Positions 53,024 through 62,250 of a stretch of DNA of 64,000 bases are shown piece after piece. The notes below the pieces were generated by a model. That model saw nothing but the letters and a program-made list of their open reading frames with translations, was not told where the DNA came from and did not search any database. The stretch lies in NCBI GenBank assembly GCA_019636335.1, contig JAHBXR010000013.1, positions 116,714 to 180,713 on the forward strand. The letters are read 5' to 3'. Origin of the DNA: Pirellulales bacterium (lineage in GTDB: Bacteria; Planctomycetota; Planctomycetia; Pirellulales; JAEUIK01). Position 1 is the first letter of the stretch. Every line of letters begins with the position of its first letter. The translations under genes and the position numbers were made by a program.

Positions 53024-55384
53024 ATGAGCGGCCACGCATCGGCCGCAGACCCGACGATGCTCGACGTCTTCCTGGAGAGTATTCCCGCCGAGCTGAAGGC
53101 GCTCAGTCAATGGGTCTTGTGGCGATATGTCAATCGCAACGGCAAGCCCACCAAGGTCCCGTACGACGCGGCCACCGGCGCGCCGGCGAAGCCGAACGAT
53201 CCTGCTACTTGGTCAACGTACGAGTTCGCCCGTCAAAAGTGGCTAAACCGGCCTGATGCGTTCAGCGGGATCGGCTTCGTCTTCCGCGAGGATGGCGGCT
53301 TGGTCGGCGTCGACCTCGACGACTGCATCGGCGACGACGGGGACCTGTCGCCTTTCGCCACTGAGATCGTGGAGAAGCTCGCGACCTACACCGAGGTCTC
53401 GCCGTCCGGGAAGGGTTTGAAGCTCTTCTGCCTCGGCAACCTGCCAATCGCGCGGACCGGCGTGCGCAATGACCAGCTAGGTGTGGAGGTCTATCAGCAC
53501 GGACGGTACTTCACGGTCACGGGGCGTCAGTGGCCAGGCACGCCGGGCGCGCTAGCCGATCGACAGACGGAACTCCTCGAGCTACTCAACCAGATTCGTC
53601 CTGCTCGTCAGCATGATGTCACCACCACCGAAATGAGCAACAAAACGCCGGTCGTCTTAGCCTCGGACGAAGTGATTCTGCATCGCGCCATGACCGCAGC
53701 CAACGGCCAGAAGTTCCGCCAGCTCTACGGCGGCGACACCTCCGCCTACGCGACGCCAGGGAACGGCGGCCACAGCGAGGCGGACCTCGCCCTCGTGGGC
53801 CTACTGGCATTCTGGACCGGCCCTGACATAGCTCGAATTGACGTCCTGTTTCGGTCCTCTGGCCTGATGCGACCGAAGTGGGACGAGCCGCATTTCGCCG
53901 ATGGACGGACCTACGGACAGGCAACAATCGAGCGTGCGTTACTTACTACGCGTGCATACTACCCCTGGAAGCGGCAACCCATGTGCTCCACACCCATGAA
54001 CTATGTAGTCGAAGTCGAGACCTCGGCGGCGCCATCTCATGTCAGCAGCTTCGAGGGACAGTCTGACTTGGCCAATGGCATCCGGTTCGCTTCGCTGCAT
54101 GGTTCGGACGTGCGGTGGTGCGACTCGCTGCAATCGTGGTACGTATGGGATGGTACACGTTGGTCGGTGGATCGCGAACGACGCGTCGACTCGCTGGCGA
54201 AGTGCGTTTGCAAGCATCTGCGCGAGCAATACAAGGCGTCGGCAAACGAACCGAATATGAACCACGCCAAGTGCCTCGCCTTCATCAAGTCGACCGAGTC
54301 GGCGCGCGGCATCGCGGCCATGCTCAACCTGGCGAAAAGCGAGCCTGGCATTCCTGTGCGGCCGGAACAGTTGGACCAGCAACCGTGGTTGCTCAATGTC
54401 GCCAACGGTACGATCGACTTGCGGAGCTGCGAGTTGCGTCCTCATCAGCGAGGCGACTATCTCACCCAAATGTGCCCAGTCGAATTCGATCGGACCGCGC
54501 AGTGTCCCCAGTGGAAAGCATTTCTCTCCTCCATCCTCGACGCCGAGACGATCGCCTACCTCCAGAGGGCTATCGGGTACTCGCTGACGGGCGTCGCACA
54601 AGAGCACGTCTTGTTCATCCTGCACGGTGTGGGCTCGAACGGAAAATCGACGCTCATTAACACCATCGTGAAGATGATGGGATCGGACTACGCAATGACC
54701 GCTTCTCCCCACCTGCTGATTGCCAAGAAGTACGACTCACATCCTACAGAGCGGGCCGACCTTCAACTGCGGCGGTTCGTTTCGTGCATGGAAGCAGAAG
54801 AGGGCGATCGGCTCGCCGAAGCACTCGTCAAGTCGCTAACAGGGGGCGACCCCATGCGAGCCCGAAAGGTGTGCCAGGACAACATCGAATTTCAGCCTAC
54901 CCACACCATCTGGCTCACGGCAAATCACAAACCCGAGATTCGTGGAACCGATCACGGTATGTGGCGACGCGTCAAGCTGATCGAGTTCAAGACGCGCATC
55001 TCCGACGAGATGCAGGACAAGGACCTGCCCGAGAAGCTCAAAGTGGAGTGGCCAGGGATTCTGGCGTGGGCGGTCGAGGGCTGTCTCGCGTGGCAGCACG
55101 AGGGCTTGGCCGAACCGCAGACGGTGAAGACCGCCACGGCGAGCTACCGCCACGAGATGGACGTCATCGGGGCCTTCCTCAGCGAAGTCTGCATGGCCGA
55201 CAAGGCCGCGACGATCAAGTCGAGCGAACTCTACGCTGCCTACACGACCTGGTGCGCGCAGACGAAGCAGACGCCCATGAGCTTGACGAAGTTCGGCTCG
55301 AATCTGACTACACGTCGCTTAAAGAAGCGCAAGAGCAATGGCGTCCGGTACCAGGGGCTACGCTTGCTCGATAGCGCCGGGTAG
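53024..55384 (+). CDS. primase-polymerase / SF3 helicase fusion protein
   Basis: 786 residues. The N-terminal third is an AEP-type primase domain: LVGVDLDDCIGDDGDLSPFA (metal site DLDD), EVSPSGKGLKLFCLGNLPIA and VEVYQHGRYFTVTGRQWPG. The C-terminal half is the D5_N/SF3 helicase of P4-type: HGVGSNGKSTLINTIVKMMG (Walker A), RRFVSCMEAEEGDRLAEALV (Walker B region) and THTIWLTANHKPEIRGTDHG, with an Arg finger in WRRVKLIEF. The protein can prime and unwind the origin and lets the element replicate by itself. It is 17 bp behind the DUF1580 gene, likely one operon. Confidence 0.92.
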   Translation: MSGHASAADPTMLDVFLESIPAELKALSQWVLWRYVNRNGKPTKVPYDAATGAPAKPNDPATWSTYEFARQKWLNRPDAFSGIGFVFREDGGLVGVDLDDCIGDDGDLSPFATEIVEKLATYTEVSPSGKGLKLFCLGNLPIARTGVRNDQLGVEVYQHGRYFTVTGRQWPGTPGALADRQTELLELLNQIRPARQHDVTTTEMSNKTPVVLASDEVILHRAMTAANGQKFRQLYGGDTSAYATPGNGGHSEADLALVGLLAFWTGPDIARIDVLFRSSGLMRPKWDEPHFADGRTYGQATIERALLTTRAYYPWKRQPMCSTPMNYVVEVETSAAPSHVSSFEGQSDLANGIRFASLHGSDVRWCDSLQSWYVWDGTRWSVDRERRVDSLAKCVCKHLREQYKASANEPNMNHAKCLAFIKSTESARGIAAMLNLAKSEPGIPVRPEQLDQQPWLLNVANGTIDLRSCELRPHQRGDYLTQMCPVEFDRTAQCPQWKAFLSSILDAETIAYLQRAIGYSLTGVAQEHVLFILHGVGSNGKSTLINTIVKMMGSDYAMTASPHLLIAKKYDSHPTERADLQLRRFVSCMEAEEGDRLAEALVKSLTGGDPMRARKVCQDNIEFQPTHTIWLTANHKPEIRGTDHGMWRRVKLIEFKTRISDEMQDKDLPEKLKVEWPGILAWAVEGCLAWQHEGLAEPQTVKTATASYRHEMDVIGAFLSEVCMADKAATIKSSELYAAYTTWCAQTKQTPMSLTKFGSNLTTRRLKKRKSNGVRYQGLRLLDSAG

Positions 55385-55722
55385 ACCAGCTAGCTGGTTC
55401 CTGCCGAGGCCACAGCGGTCGAAGTCCTATAGAAGTTCTTCCCCGGCTGGTGCAGCTGAATTACTTGCGGCTCAGTGGAGGGCGCGGAACACTTGGAACT
55501 GTTTTCGGTGGCGGCATTACGGCTTCCAGCGCTATCACGGAAAGGTGTTCCAAGTATTCCAGGTGTTCCGCATCACGAGACGAAGGTAGCTGGCGCTCGC
55601 ATAGGCCGACATTAGATACTTCGGCCAGTATGTCACGCTTGCTGCGCGTCTGCACCTACCCAGAACGCACGCACTAAAACACTGTGACCAAAAGCCTTGT
55701 GTCCGGCCTGATGACCGGTGCC
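55385..55722. other. intergenic region with long hairpin, possible decayed C-terminus of primase
   Basis: About 340 bp without an intact gene. GGAACACTTGGAAC (55486-55499) and GTTCCAAGTATTCC (55547-55560) are inverted with one mismatch; GTGTTCC recurs at 55563-55569. The strings give peptides rich in Trp, Leu and Thr in neighbouring frames, which may be a worn-out extension of the primase. No terminator with a T run. Confidence 0.4.
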
Positions 55723-56013
55723 CTACGAGTCTGCCCTACATGGGGCTTTTGCCACGCTCGGGAGCCGATGTTCGGTTTCCGCCGGTAGACGGTAGCGGAC
55801 GATGCCGATCCCCTTGCTGTCGGGCTTATGAACATAGCGAGCCCACGGGCCATCGACCGAGCCAGGGAACTCCAGCACCTCTTCGCGCGTCCATTCGGGG
55901 GGATTGAGCCATCGAACTCGCAATTCGTCGAGTTCCTTCGCGGTGTCCGCGAAGGCGGCCTCTTGCTTGGTGGTCGGCTCGGGAAGCGCAACACTGCCAG
56001 CGATCAGCTCGCG
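55723..56013 (-). pseudogene. remnant of the C-terminal domain of a DNA methyltransferase
   Basis: The reverse frame has no start; it opens after a stop near 56014 and ends at TAG 55723. The segment LRVRWLNPPEWTREEVLEFP and then GSVDGPWARYVHKPDSKGIG is the conserved end of large class I DNA methyltransferases of restriction systems. The stretch that normally follows (VRYPRLVPKD... and TLTNLYN-type residues) is absent; instead the frame runs into unrelated sequence ending at RADS. The N-terminus and the catalytic part are gone. It partly overlaps the 3' end of the SIR2 gene (56004). Confidence 0.75.
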
Positions 56014-57092
56014 TCACTCGACGCGTCGGGTTGCACCAGAGAACCGTCGATTCGCTCACCCTTGAGCCAGATTGGCCGGTGACCTCGCTCGACAGGTAAG
56101 GCCGTGGTATCAACTTTCTGACCGACCGGAAGACATGACTGAAATCGGTCCAACACGCCTTCGGGATCGAGATCGATGGCAGCAACACGCTTCAGGCACT
56201 TCCCATCTGCACATGACGAGCGTATCAACTGGACAAGCAGTTCATCGCTCGTCGGCAGCGAGAAACCGAAGAGCAGCAATGATTCCGCCTTGCTCATGGC
56301 CAGACGGGCAGCCTGCCACATCGTGGCGATTTCTGGTAGATCCTCTAGGTTCTTGCTCATGGTTGGCATGACCAGAACAGGGGAGCATTTGCCGTAGCAG
56401 TGACGACAATGGGATGGCTTAAATGGCCGGCATTGTTCGTCCGCCACAAGACACTGATACGAGCAACATGAGTTGTTAAGGCAGCGTCGCCACGCTATTG
56501 AACCGTGCGGCTTGATGATTGATCCTTGCCAACTGTCGTCGGCGAGTGACTCACGCCCATCACACGAGCAAGCACGGTGCAAGAGCGAGCGCATCTTACA
56601 GTGCGGGCAAGTCGGCGACCGGCTGCCATGTTGCAAGCCGTGTCTGTTCGACAGGATCATCTCCGCGATCGTGTCGTAGTTCATTGAGATTACCGTCGTG
56701 GCAGGACCGCAATCAGCGAGCAGCTCGGCCGCCCAGTTATCGTTGGAAACCTGCAACGAATCGCATAATCGCGACAGCGTATAGTATGCGAGTTGTTCGC
56801 GAATGACCTCGCAATTTCTCTTCGGCCCGCCAAGCCATCCTTCAAGAAGCCGCATCGGGGCAGACTTAATCTGTTCAAGAGCGACCAACACGCGTTCAAC
56901 GTTTGCTTGCGCGATTCGCTCGCACTTCTGGCTGCAACCCACCTCGGTCACATACTCGAATAGCTCGGGAAACTCTTCCTTTGTCAGACGATCGAAATAG
57001 CCCGTCATCAAGGGCATGCGACCGTCGGTAGCGGCGGCGGAGAAACCGGCGCCCAAGATGACCACAGAAGTAGTCTCGATATCCCAATCCAT
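56004..57092 (-). CDS. SIR2-domain protein (possible NAD-consuming defence effector)
   Basis: 362 residues from ATG 57092, chosen because AAGGA lies nine bases upstream and the Rossmann start follows at once (ATG 57149 is the alternative). Motifs: VVILGAGFSAAA (residues ~11-22), ISMNYDTIAEMIL (Asn138, Asp140), IIKPHGSIAWRR (His196, the SIR2 catalytic His position) and LLLFGFSLPTSDELLV. A Cys-rich part (C162/C165 to C236, with SHCRHCYGKC) resembles a zinc module. SIR2 folds serve as deacetylases or NAD hydrolases; orphan bacterial forms are often defence effectors, but that is inference from location on a mobile element beside a broken methyltransferase. No helper gene is adjacent. Confidence 0.82.
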   Translation of the reverse strand: MDWDIETTSVVILGAGFSAAATDGRMPLMTGYFDRLTKEEFPELFEYVTEVGCSQKCERIAQANVERVLVALEQIKSAPMRLLEGWLGGPKRNCEVIREQLAYYTLSRLCDSLQVSNDNWAAELLADCGPATTVISMNYDTIAEMILSNRHGLQHGSRSPTCPHCKMRSLLHRACSCDGRESLADDSWQGSIIKPHGSIAWRRCLNNSCCSYQCLVADEQCRPFKPSHCRHCYGKCSPVLVMPTMSKNLEDLPEIATMWQAARLAMSKAESLLLFGFSLPTSDELLVQLIRSSCADGKCLKRVAAIDLDPEGVLDRFQSCLPVGQKVDTTALPVERGHRPIWLKGERIDGSLVQPDASSDAS

Positions 57093-57237
57093 CGGAGTCG
57101 ATCCTTCTTGCAACACTGACACCAAAGTTGGCTCTGCCGCCGCCTTCATCCTATCGAGGCGCGACGATGTAGATCCAGGAGACCTCCGCCACCTCGTGGG
57201 TTCGCATCGAATTGTGGTGCTTCGTTACCTCATTGGC

Positions 57238-57840
57238 CTAGTTGGTGGACTCTCGCAAAAGGCTATAAACCGTCGGTCGGCTGAGGCCCACGGCGCGGGC
57301 GATGGCGGCGATCTTCTGTCCCTCCTGGTGGAGTCGGCGCGCTGTCGCCGCTTGTTCTCGCGTGGCCCTGGTCTTGAGACTTCGACCGGGCTTCGAGCCG
57401 CCCCAGCGCTTGCCGGCGGCTCTGGCGGCAGTTTGCCCTGCCAATACGCGCTCGGCGCGGACTTCGGTTTCGTAGGCCGCGACGCTGGCCAGCACGTTGG
57501 CCATGAGGCGGCCGGCGGGTGTCCCGAGGTCGAGGCCGTCGCGGAGCGAGACGAGATCGACCTTCCAGGCGGCCAATTCATCGAACAAAGCGGTCAGGCC
57601 ACTCGCCGTGCGCCCCAGTCGATCGAGGCGCCAGATAACGATCTTCGATACCTGGCCACTGGCGGCGTTGGCCAGCAGGCGCGTGATGTCGGGCCGTTCC
57701 ATCGAGCGCCCCGTGAAGCTGTCCTGATACCAGACAACCGGCTCGTCTTGATGCTCGGCCCAGCGCTTCAAGTCGGGTTCCTGACTGCGCTGGTCTTGCT
57801 GTTTCGTGCTGACGCGGCTGTAGATTGCAACGTGTTTCAT
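57238..57840 (-). CDS. serine recombinase (resolvase/invertase)
   Basis: 200 residues. MKHVAIYSRVSTKQQDQRSQ has the active-site Ser11 (RVS) of the resolvase family. The core continues with IVIWRLDRLGRTASGLTALF and the Arg-rich YETEVRAERVLAGQTAARAA helix; a C-terminal HTH is in GQKIAAIARAVGLSRPTVYS. ATG 57840 is preferred over the adjacent ATG because it has AAAGG at proper spacing. It may resolve dimers of the element or come from a separate insertion. It lies 145 bp upstream of the SIR2 start on the same strand. Confidence 0.9.
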   Translation of the reverse strand: MKHVAIYSRVSTKQQDQRSQEPDLKRWAEHQDEPVVWYQDSFTGRSMERPDITRLLANAASGQVSKIVIWRLDRLGRTASGLTALFDELAAWKVDLVSLRDGLDLGTPAGRLMANVLASVAAYETEVRAERVLAGQTAARAAGKRWGGSKPGRSLKTRATREQAATARRLHQEGQKIAAIARAVGLSRPTVYSLLRESTN

Positions 57841-57998
57841 CATGGCCTTTCGGCAGTGGGTGTAAGGGTTCAACTAAACTCGACCCTTGACGGTTTTTGC
57901 TCGTCGCAAGTCATTGAATTGCGTGGCCGGCGGCGGCCGATCGCCGAGGAGATTGACCCTTTACACTTCTCGACGATCGGCGCCGGCCGGCGCATGAG

Positions 57999-58637
57999 TC
58001 AGTCGGCCATGCCGCCGGCCTCAATCTCTTGCAGCATGGCGCGCAGATTGTTGCGGTGCTTCTGGGCCAGCTTGACGTAGGCGTCGATCGGCTTGCCGTC
58101 GAGCCCTTCGGCTTGTGCGATCATGCGGGCTCGCTCGGCGAACGGCTTGGCCAAGTCTCGGCGGGATAGCTCGATGCGCACGCAACGGCTCAAGAGGGGG
58201 CCAGCGTCGTCGTAATCGTCGAAGAGCGAGTCTTGCCCGTCGTTCGTCGTCGTGAATATCCAGACCACGTGCGCTGGCACACGCTCCAACAGCACGAGCA
58301 ATTGGCGGATGGCATCCTTGCGCAGACCGTGCGCTTCGTTGACGATGACGGCTCGCCCGCCCTTGCCGAGCCCACGTGTGCGCAGACTGTCTTCGAGCGT
58401 GCGAAGTCGTGATGCCGTGCAATCGGTGGCGTCTAGCTCTTCGGTACACCAATCGTCAGCCACGTCGGCAGCAATCAGGTGAGCAAGGGTTGTCTTGCCC
58501 GTGCCAGATTGACCACTCAGCCAGTAGGATCGACCAGCGAGCCCACGTGCGGCGATGCGCTTGATCGTCGAGACGGCTTTGTCTTGGCCTACTACGTCGG
58601 CCCACGTACGGGGTCGGTATTGTTCGTGAAGTTGCAC
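57999..58637 (-). CDS. small clamp-loader-like AAA+ ATPase
   Basis: 212 residues from a GTG at 58637 (GGGAG eight bases upstream). The first residues [20 protein letters not shown] are typical of the clamp-loader/RarA group. Walker A is [11 protein letters not shown] (42-49). The Walker B is [10 protein letters not shown] where an Asp would be usual (DEAH), so this is a variant (NEAH). Sensor 1 is TTTND and the Arg finger SRC is present ([16 protein letters not shown]). The C-terminal lid is short and the collar domain is absent. It could load a plasmid clamp or act with the ArdC-type protein upstream (89 bp away), but no direct evidence exists. Confidence 0.8.
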   Translation of the reverse strand: MQLHEQYRPRTWADVVGQDKAVSTIKRIAARGLAGRSYWLSGQSGTGKTTLAHLIAADVADDWCTEELDATDCTASRLRTLEDSLRTRGLGKGGRAVIVNEAHGLRKDAIRQLLVLLERVPAHVVWIFTTTNDGQDSLFDDYDDAGPLLSRCVRIELSRRDLAKPFAERARMIAQAEGLDGKPIDAYVKLAQKHRNNLRAMLQEIEAGGMAD

Positions 58638-58725
58638 GGAAGTAGCTCCCAACTAGGGGTGAATGAATGAGAAAGCCGGCTCGCCCGCAGGCGCAGGACG
58701 CACCTCGGGCGGCCGGCATCGCGAG

Positions 58726-59574
58726 TTAGGCGGCGGCAGTCTCGACCGTGGCCAATTGCTCGGCTGTCGAGAGAATGAGCGCCACGGCGTCGCACGTGCG
58801 CTTTAGCGCTCGCTGGCAGGCGACAAGAGGGTCTAGCCCAGCATCACGAGCGTAGGCCGAAACGTACTCCCAGCAGCCACCACGATCGGCGGCCGTGTCG
58901 TGGCCGAGAATCTCCAGCACGATGGCCCCGCCTAGTTCGGCTACCGTCTCGCTGCGCCAGTGCTGGCCATGTTCGACAAGCTGGCCGAGACGATCATCGG
59001 CCGCGTGGATTAGCTCGTGTGCCCACGTGGAAAGGTTTTCAACGCCTAGTGCGATGCCTTGCCCGTGGCGATACCGGCCAAGAGAAGCACCAGCTCGCCC
59101 GCTGTACGTCTCGACGGTCAGACCCCACGCGCGAGCCACGTCGAACAACGGCAGCGACTCGATCCAAGCCAAGGCGACCGGATCGGCGGGCGGCAATTCC
59201 GCCCCTTCAGTCTGCGACAAGCCGAAGACGATGGCCGACTTGAACCCATAGAGGGTGGTACGCTGCGACGTTTCGCCCGTCTCGCGGTCGGTCGTCTCGA
59301 AGCGCTTCGTGCAAGGCACAAGGATCGGGAACCCGTGCTGCCCCTTCCGCACGTGCCGGCCGACTTGCTCCCATTGGCGGAAGCCACGGGCATCGCTGTA
59401 GCCGTGCAAGGCGACCAGCACTTGATTCGCCCACGACCATGCGCGGCATGGCACGCCATCACGGCGGCGAATGAAGATCGGGGCCAGTGCCTTCGGTAGT
59501 TCACCCGCCCGGAAGGCAGCGAGAATGCGGGTAGCAGCGTCTTGCGCACAGCCGTAGAATCGGCACGTAGACAT
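58726..59574 (-). CDS. ArdC-type antirestriction protein with zincin domain
   Basis: 282 residues. The N-terminal ssDNA-binding part is WSWANQVLVALHGYSDARGF, QWEQVGRHVRKGQHGFPILV (the DUF1738/ArdC-N pattern). A metallopeptidase-like domain follows with WAHELIHAADD (HELIH, residues 186-190) and a distal Glu in SETVAELGGAIVLEILGHD. ArdC proteins protect incoming DNA from restriction. ATG 59574 has AGGAG at good spacing and a strong promoter is 94 bp upstream. The clamp-loader-like gene follows on the same strand. Confidence 0.88.
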   Translation of the reverse strand: MSTCRFYGCAQDAATRILAAFRAGELPKALAPIFIRRRDGVPCRAWSWANQVLVALHGYSDARGFRQWEQVGRHVRKGQHGFPILVPCTKRFETTDRETGETSQRTTLYGFKSAIVFGLSQTEGAELPPADPVALAWIESLPLFDVARAWGLTVETYSGRAGASLGRYRHGQGIALGVENLSTWAHELIHAADDRLGQLVEHGQHWRSETVAELGGAIVLEILGHDTAADRGGCWEYVSAYARDAGLDPLVACQRALKRTCDAVALILSTAEQLATVETAAA

Positions 59575-59667
59575 GGCAACTCTCCTAGTAAGGGTTGTCG
59601 TGTTTAGGCTCGGGCGAGTGTTACAGCACTTGCTCGGGCCGTTTTTGTTGCGCGCAGAGTGCGCGAC

Positions 59668-59703
59668 TGCGGGAATAATCGGCGAGCGACCAGCATTCGT
59701 CAA
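59668..59703 (-). promoter_or_regulatory. sigma-70-like promoter of the ardC-type gene
   Basis: On the reverse strand TTGACG (59703-59698), a 17-bp spacer and GATTAT (59680-59675) form a good -35/-10 pair; a start of transcription near 59668 gives a ~94-nt leader to the ATG at 59574. Confidence 0.65.
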
Positions 59704-60213
59704 ACGAAATCTGCAAAGTCGCGTCGCAAGTTATTCACCTGCAAGGTGAAGAAATATTTTCCTCGCGCGCGTACGTGCGCGCACGCCGCTCGCGCACTTA
59801 TTTGCGTATTCTTGGTGAGTTGTTTGTTTGTTGTTTGATCGCTGTTTTGCAGGCGTTTGACGCCTGTCAGCGATGCGCTGCGCGCGACTGCGATCATCGC
59901 GAGTGCGCTGTCGGTCGCGCGCCGTGTTTTGGCGCGATGCAAACGAATCGGAGAGCGCGGCATCCAGCGCGCGCCGACGAGGGGACGGGGGTAGGGGGTG
60001 GGGTCCCCAACGCCGCGCGCCTGGTATCTACCAAGTGCCCGGAGAATTTTTCAACGAAAAACCGCGCGGCAACAGGCACAAGGAGCGCAGCTTGGGGTGA
60101 CACGTCTCCCCACTGGTCGAACAGTCGAACAAGGGGGGCGCCAACGCAGGCCGCTTTCTCGTGGGGCGCAGAGTAGAATCGCAACCGCTGCGCAGCGGCG
60201 CGCCGTGACCACC
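59704..60213. other. 510-bp non-coding region with repeats and palindromes
   Basis: No intact gene. The stretch is rich in CGCG/GCGC alternations (CGCGCGCGTACGTGCGCG near 59764), has a TTTGTTTGTTGTTTGAT run at about 59823-59839, and the dyad CAGGCGT-TTG-ACGCCTG near 59849. A small reverse frame (59700-59963) is unlikely to be real. It may be an origin or a regulator site for the ardC promoter and the transposase gene. Composition is unlike the rest of the element. Confidence 0.4.
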
Positions 60214-60227
60214 TGGAGGGCCATCCG

Positions 60228-61565
60228 ATGTCTGCTCGATGGTTGGAACTCCCGCGCGGCTGGAACAACGCCGTGCGTTCCGCGGTGCTGCACGTGATGG
60301 CGCTGGCGCATTTTGCGATCGTGCAGGCGCGGGGCCGCGCGGTGACGAGTCTTGATCCCCGCGTGCGCCGGCGGGTGAAGAATGAACGGCTGCGGCAGCA
60401 GTTGGCCCTGTCGCGCGAGGCGCAAGCCATCAAGGACGCGCGGATGGCGCGCATCCCGCCGGCGCGGCGGCCGCGCTATGCGCCCATTGAGCGGATGCGG
60501 ATTCTGGAACTCAAGGCGGCCGAAGGGTGGTCGCTCGAACAGACGGCGCAGGTGTTTCAAGTCTCCTCACACACCGTCTCTCAGTGGCTGAGACGGGTTG
60601 ACGAAGAAGGTCCTGGCGCGCTCGTGCAATTGGGAGAGCCGGTGAATAAGTTCCCTCAGTTCGTGGGCTATCTCGTGCGGTGCTTGAAAACGCTTTGCCC
60701 CACGCTGGGCAGGCGGAAGGTCGCCGAGACCTTGGCGCGGGCCGGCTTACACTTGGGCGCGACCACCGTGGCGCGGATGTTGCGTGAAAAGCCTCGCTGT
60801 GCGCCCCGGCCGGCGCCGAAGGTCGAACAGGTGAGGCCGCGCGTCGTGACGGCCAAGCGGCTGAATCATGTCTGGCACGTCGATCTGACGATCGTGCCGC
60901 TCGTCTCGGGCTTCTGGACGACCTGGTTGCCGTTCGCGCTGCCGCAGTGCTGGCCCTTTTGCTATTGGGTCGCCGCCGTGGTCGATCATGCTTCGCGCCG
61001 CGCGCTGGGCGTGAGCACGTTCTACAATCAGCCGAGCGCGGAGGCGGTGTGTGCCATTCTTGGACGCACGGTCAGTCGTGTTGGCACCGCGCCGAAATAC
61101 GTCATCTGCGACCGGGGCATGCAGTTCGACTGCCGCGGCTTTCGCCGCTGGTGCCGGCGAAACAAGATTCGACCGCGCTACGGAGCGGTCGGCCAGCATG
61201 GAAGCATCGCCGTGGTCGAACGGTTCATTCGCACGTTCAAAGAATCTTGTCCGCGGCGGCTTTTATTGGTGCCGCTCGTGCGCGAGATGTTCCAGCGCGA
61301 GGTTCGTTTCTTCATCGAGTGGTACAACGCGCATCGGCCCCACGTGGCGCTCGGCGGACGCACGCCCGACGAGGTCTACTATCGGCGTTTCCCGGCGCAT
61401 CGACGCCCGCGCTTTGAGCCCCGCACGCGCTGGCCCCGCGGCGCGCCATGCGCAAGGCCCTGGGCTTTGACGCGCGGCCGGCCTGGCGCGCGGCTGGAAC
61501 TCGAAATCGAGTTTCTCGGCGGGGGAAAACACCTGCCGGTCGTCACGCTCCGCCGCGCGGCGTAA
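60228..61565 (+). CDS. DDE transposase (rve-type, HTH plus integrase core)
   Basis: 445 residues. GGAGG lies eight bases before ATG 60228. An HTH is in EGWSLEQTAQVFQVSSHTVS; the integrase core holds the DDE triad at NHVWHVDLTIVP (Asp219), VICDRGMQFDC (Asp295) and GSIAVVERFIRTFKE (Glu331). The C-terminus is basic (PRFEPRTRWPRGA). It resembles IS481/IS3-type planctomycete transposases. I found no terminal inverted repeats or target duplication on either side, so the ends are not set. Confidence 0.87.
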   Translation: MSARWLELPRGWNNAVRSAVLHVMALAHFAIVQARGRAVTSLDPRVRRRVKNERLRQQLALSREAQAIKDARMARIPPARRPRYAPIERMRILELKAAEGWSLEQTAQVFQVSSHTVSQWLRRVDEEGPGALVQLGEPVNKFPQFVGYLVRCLKTLCPTLGRRKVAETLARAGLHLGATTVARMLREKPRCAPRPAPKVEQVRPRVVTAKRLNHVWHVDLTIVPLVSGFWTTWLPFALPQCWPFCYWVAAVVDHASRRALGVSTFYNQPSAEAVCAILGRTVSRVGTAPKYVICDRGMQFDCRGFRRWCRRNKIRPRYGAVGQHGSIAVVERFIRTFKESCPRRLLLVPLVREMFQREVRFFIEWYNAHRPHVALGGRTPDEVYYRRFPAHRRPRFEPRTRWPRGAPCARPWALTRGRPGARLELEIEFLGGGKHLPVVTLRRAA

Positions 61566-61906
61566 GCGTCCTTTGCGGTAAGCGATTGCGCTGAAAATGC
61601 GCGCTCGTCCCCGATACCGTGCATGTGAGAGGCTCGTTTCGCACGCCCGTACTGAATTATCAGCAAGCGTGCCGCGCCGACATCAGCGACGCCGCTGCCC
61701 TGCTTGTGCAAACCGCCTAAACGCTAACGCTAAACACCTCACACCTGTCCACTGACGATTCCCTGGGCCGCTACAGTGGGTCATGGGCGTGTCTCCTTGG
61801 GGGTGTGGTAATTCCCAAAGAAAACCGCGTATGGCCCGCCCTTTCCAAGATCACTTCACGCGCGAATGACAGCAATGCTGGCTGCCACGCGTTTACAGAA
61901 GGAATG
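61566..61906. other. intergenic region
   Basis: About 340 bp behind the transposase gene. It contains the short tandem CGCTAA(A)CGCTAACGCTAA near 61716. No gene, terminator or inverted repeat that could be the end of the IS is evident. Confidence 0.35.
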
Positions 61907-61925
61907 ATGCACTACCGCGAAAGAC

Positions 61926-62174
61926 GTGGCGCAGTGGATGCTAGATGAGGTGCATCGCACTGGCGAGCTTTATCAGATAGACGTAATTGGCCAAATCGAG
62001 AAGCGATTCGGCAGGTCATACACCTACTACAACGACGCTGGCGGCCAGTCGATCGATCGAAAGGTGCTCAGTGAGTTCCGCAAGCTGACTGGCAACGATG
62101 TGGTTTGGCAACGCGGCGAGAAGATGTGGCGTCGGCGAGAACGCGGAGACGAGCCGAGCAGACTTCAGCCTTAG
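61926..62174 (+). CDS. small DUF6953-like protein with disturbed start
   Basis: 82 residues from GTG 61926. The sequence VAQWMLDEVHRTGELYQIDV, IGQIEKRFGRSYTYYNDAGG and LSEFRKLTGNDVVWQRGEKM matches a small conserved family that usually opens with M-T-T-A-K-D-V-A. The DNA before the GTG reads ATG-C-ACT ACC GCG AAA GAC, so one extra C after ATG 61907 breaks the frame of the expected start. The gene may use GTG, or be a fresh pseudogene. Function unknown. Confidence 0.6.
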   Translation: MAQWMLDEVHRTGELYQIDVIGQIEKRFGRSYTYYNDAGGQSIDRKVLSEFRKLTGNDVVWQRGEKMWRRRERGDEPSRLQP

Positions 62175-62250
62175 ATAGTGAACACGCCCTGTTGAAATGA
62201 AATTGCCCCGCGTATCGCAGAAATACGCAGGGCACTTGGAAATCGCCGGC

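Noticed and set aside
59700..59963. Reverse frame of 87 codons in the non-coding island
   Set aside because: Composition is unlike a gene, and the ardC promoter overlaps its end.
60160..61800. Terminal inverted repeats of an insertion sequence around the transposase gene
   Set aside because: No matching ends or target duplication could be found by eye on the two sides.
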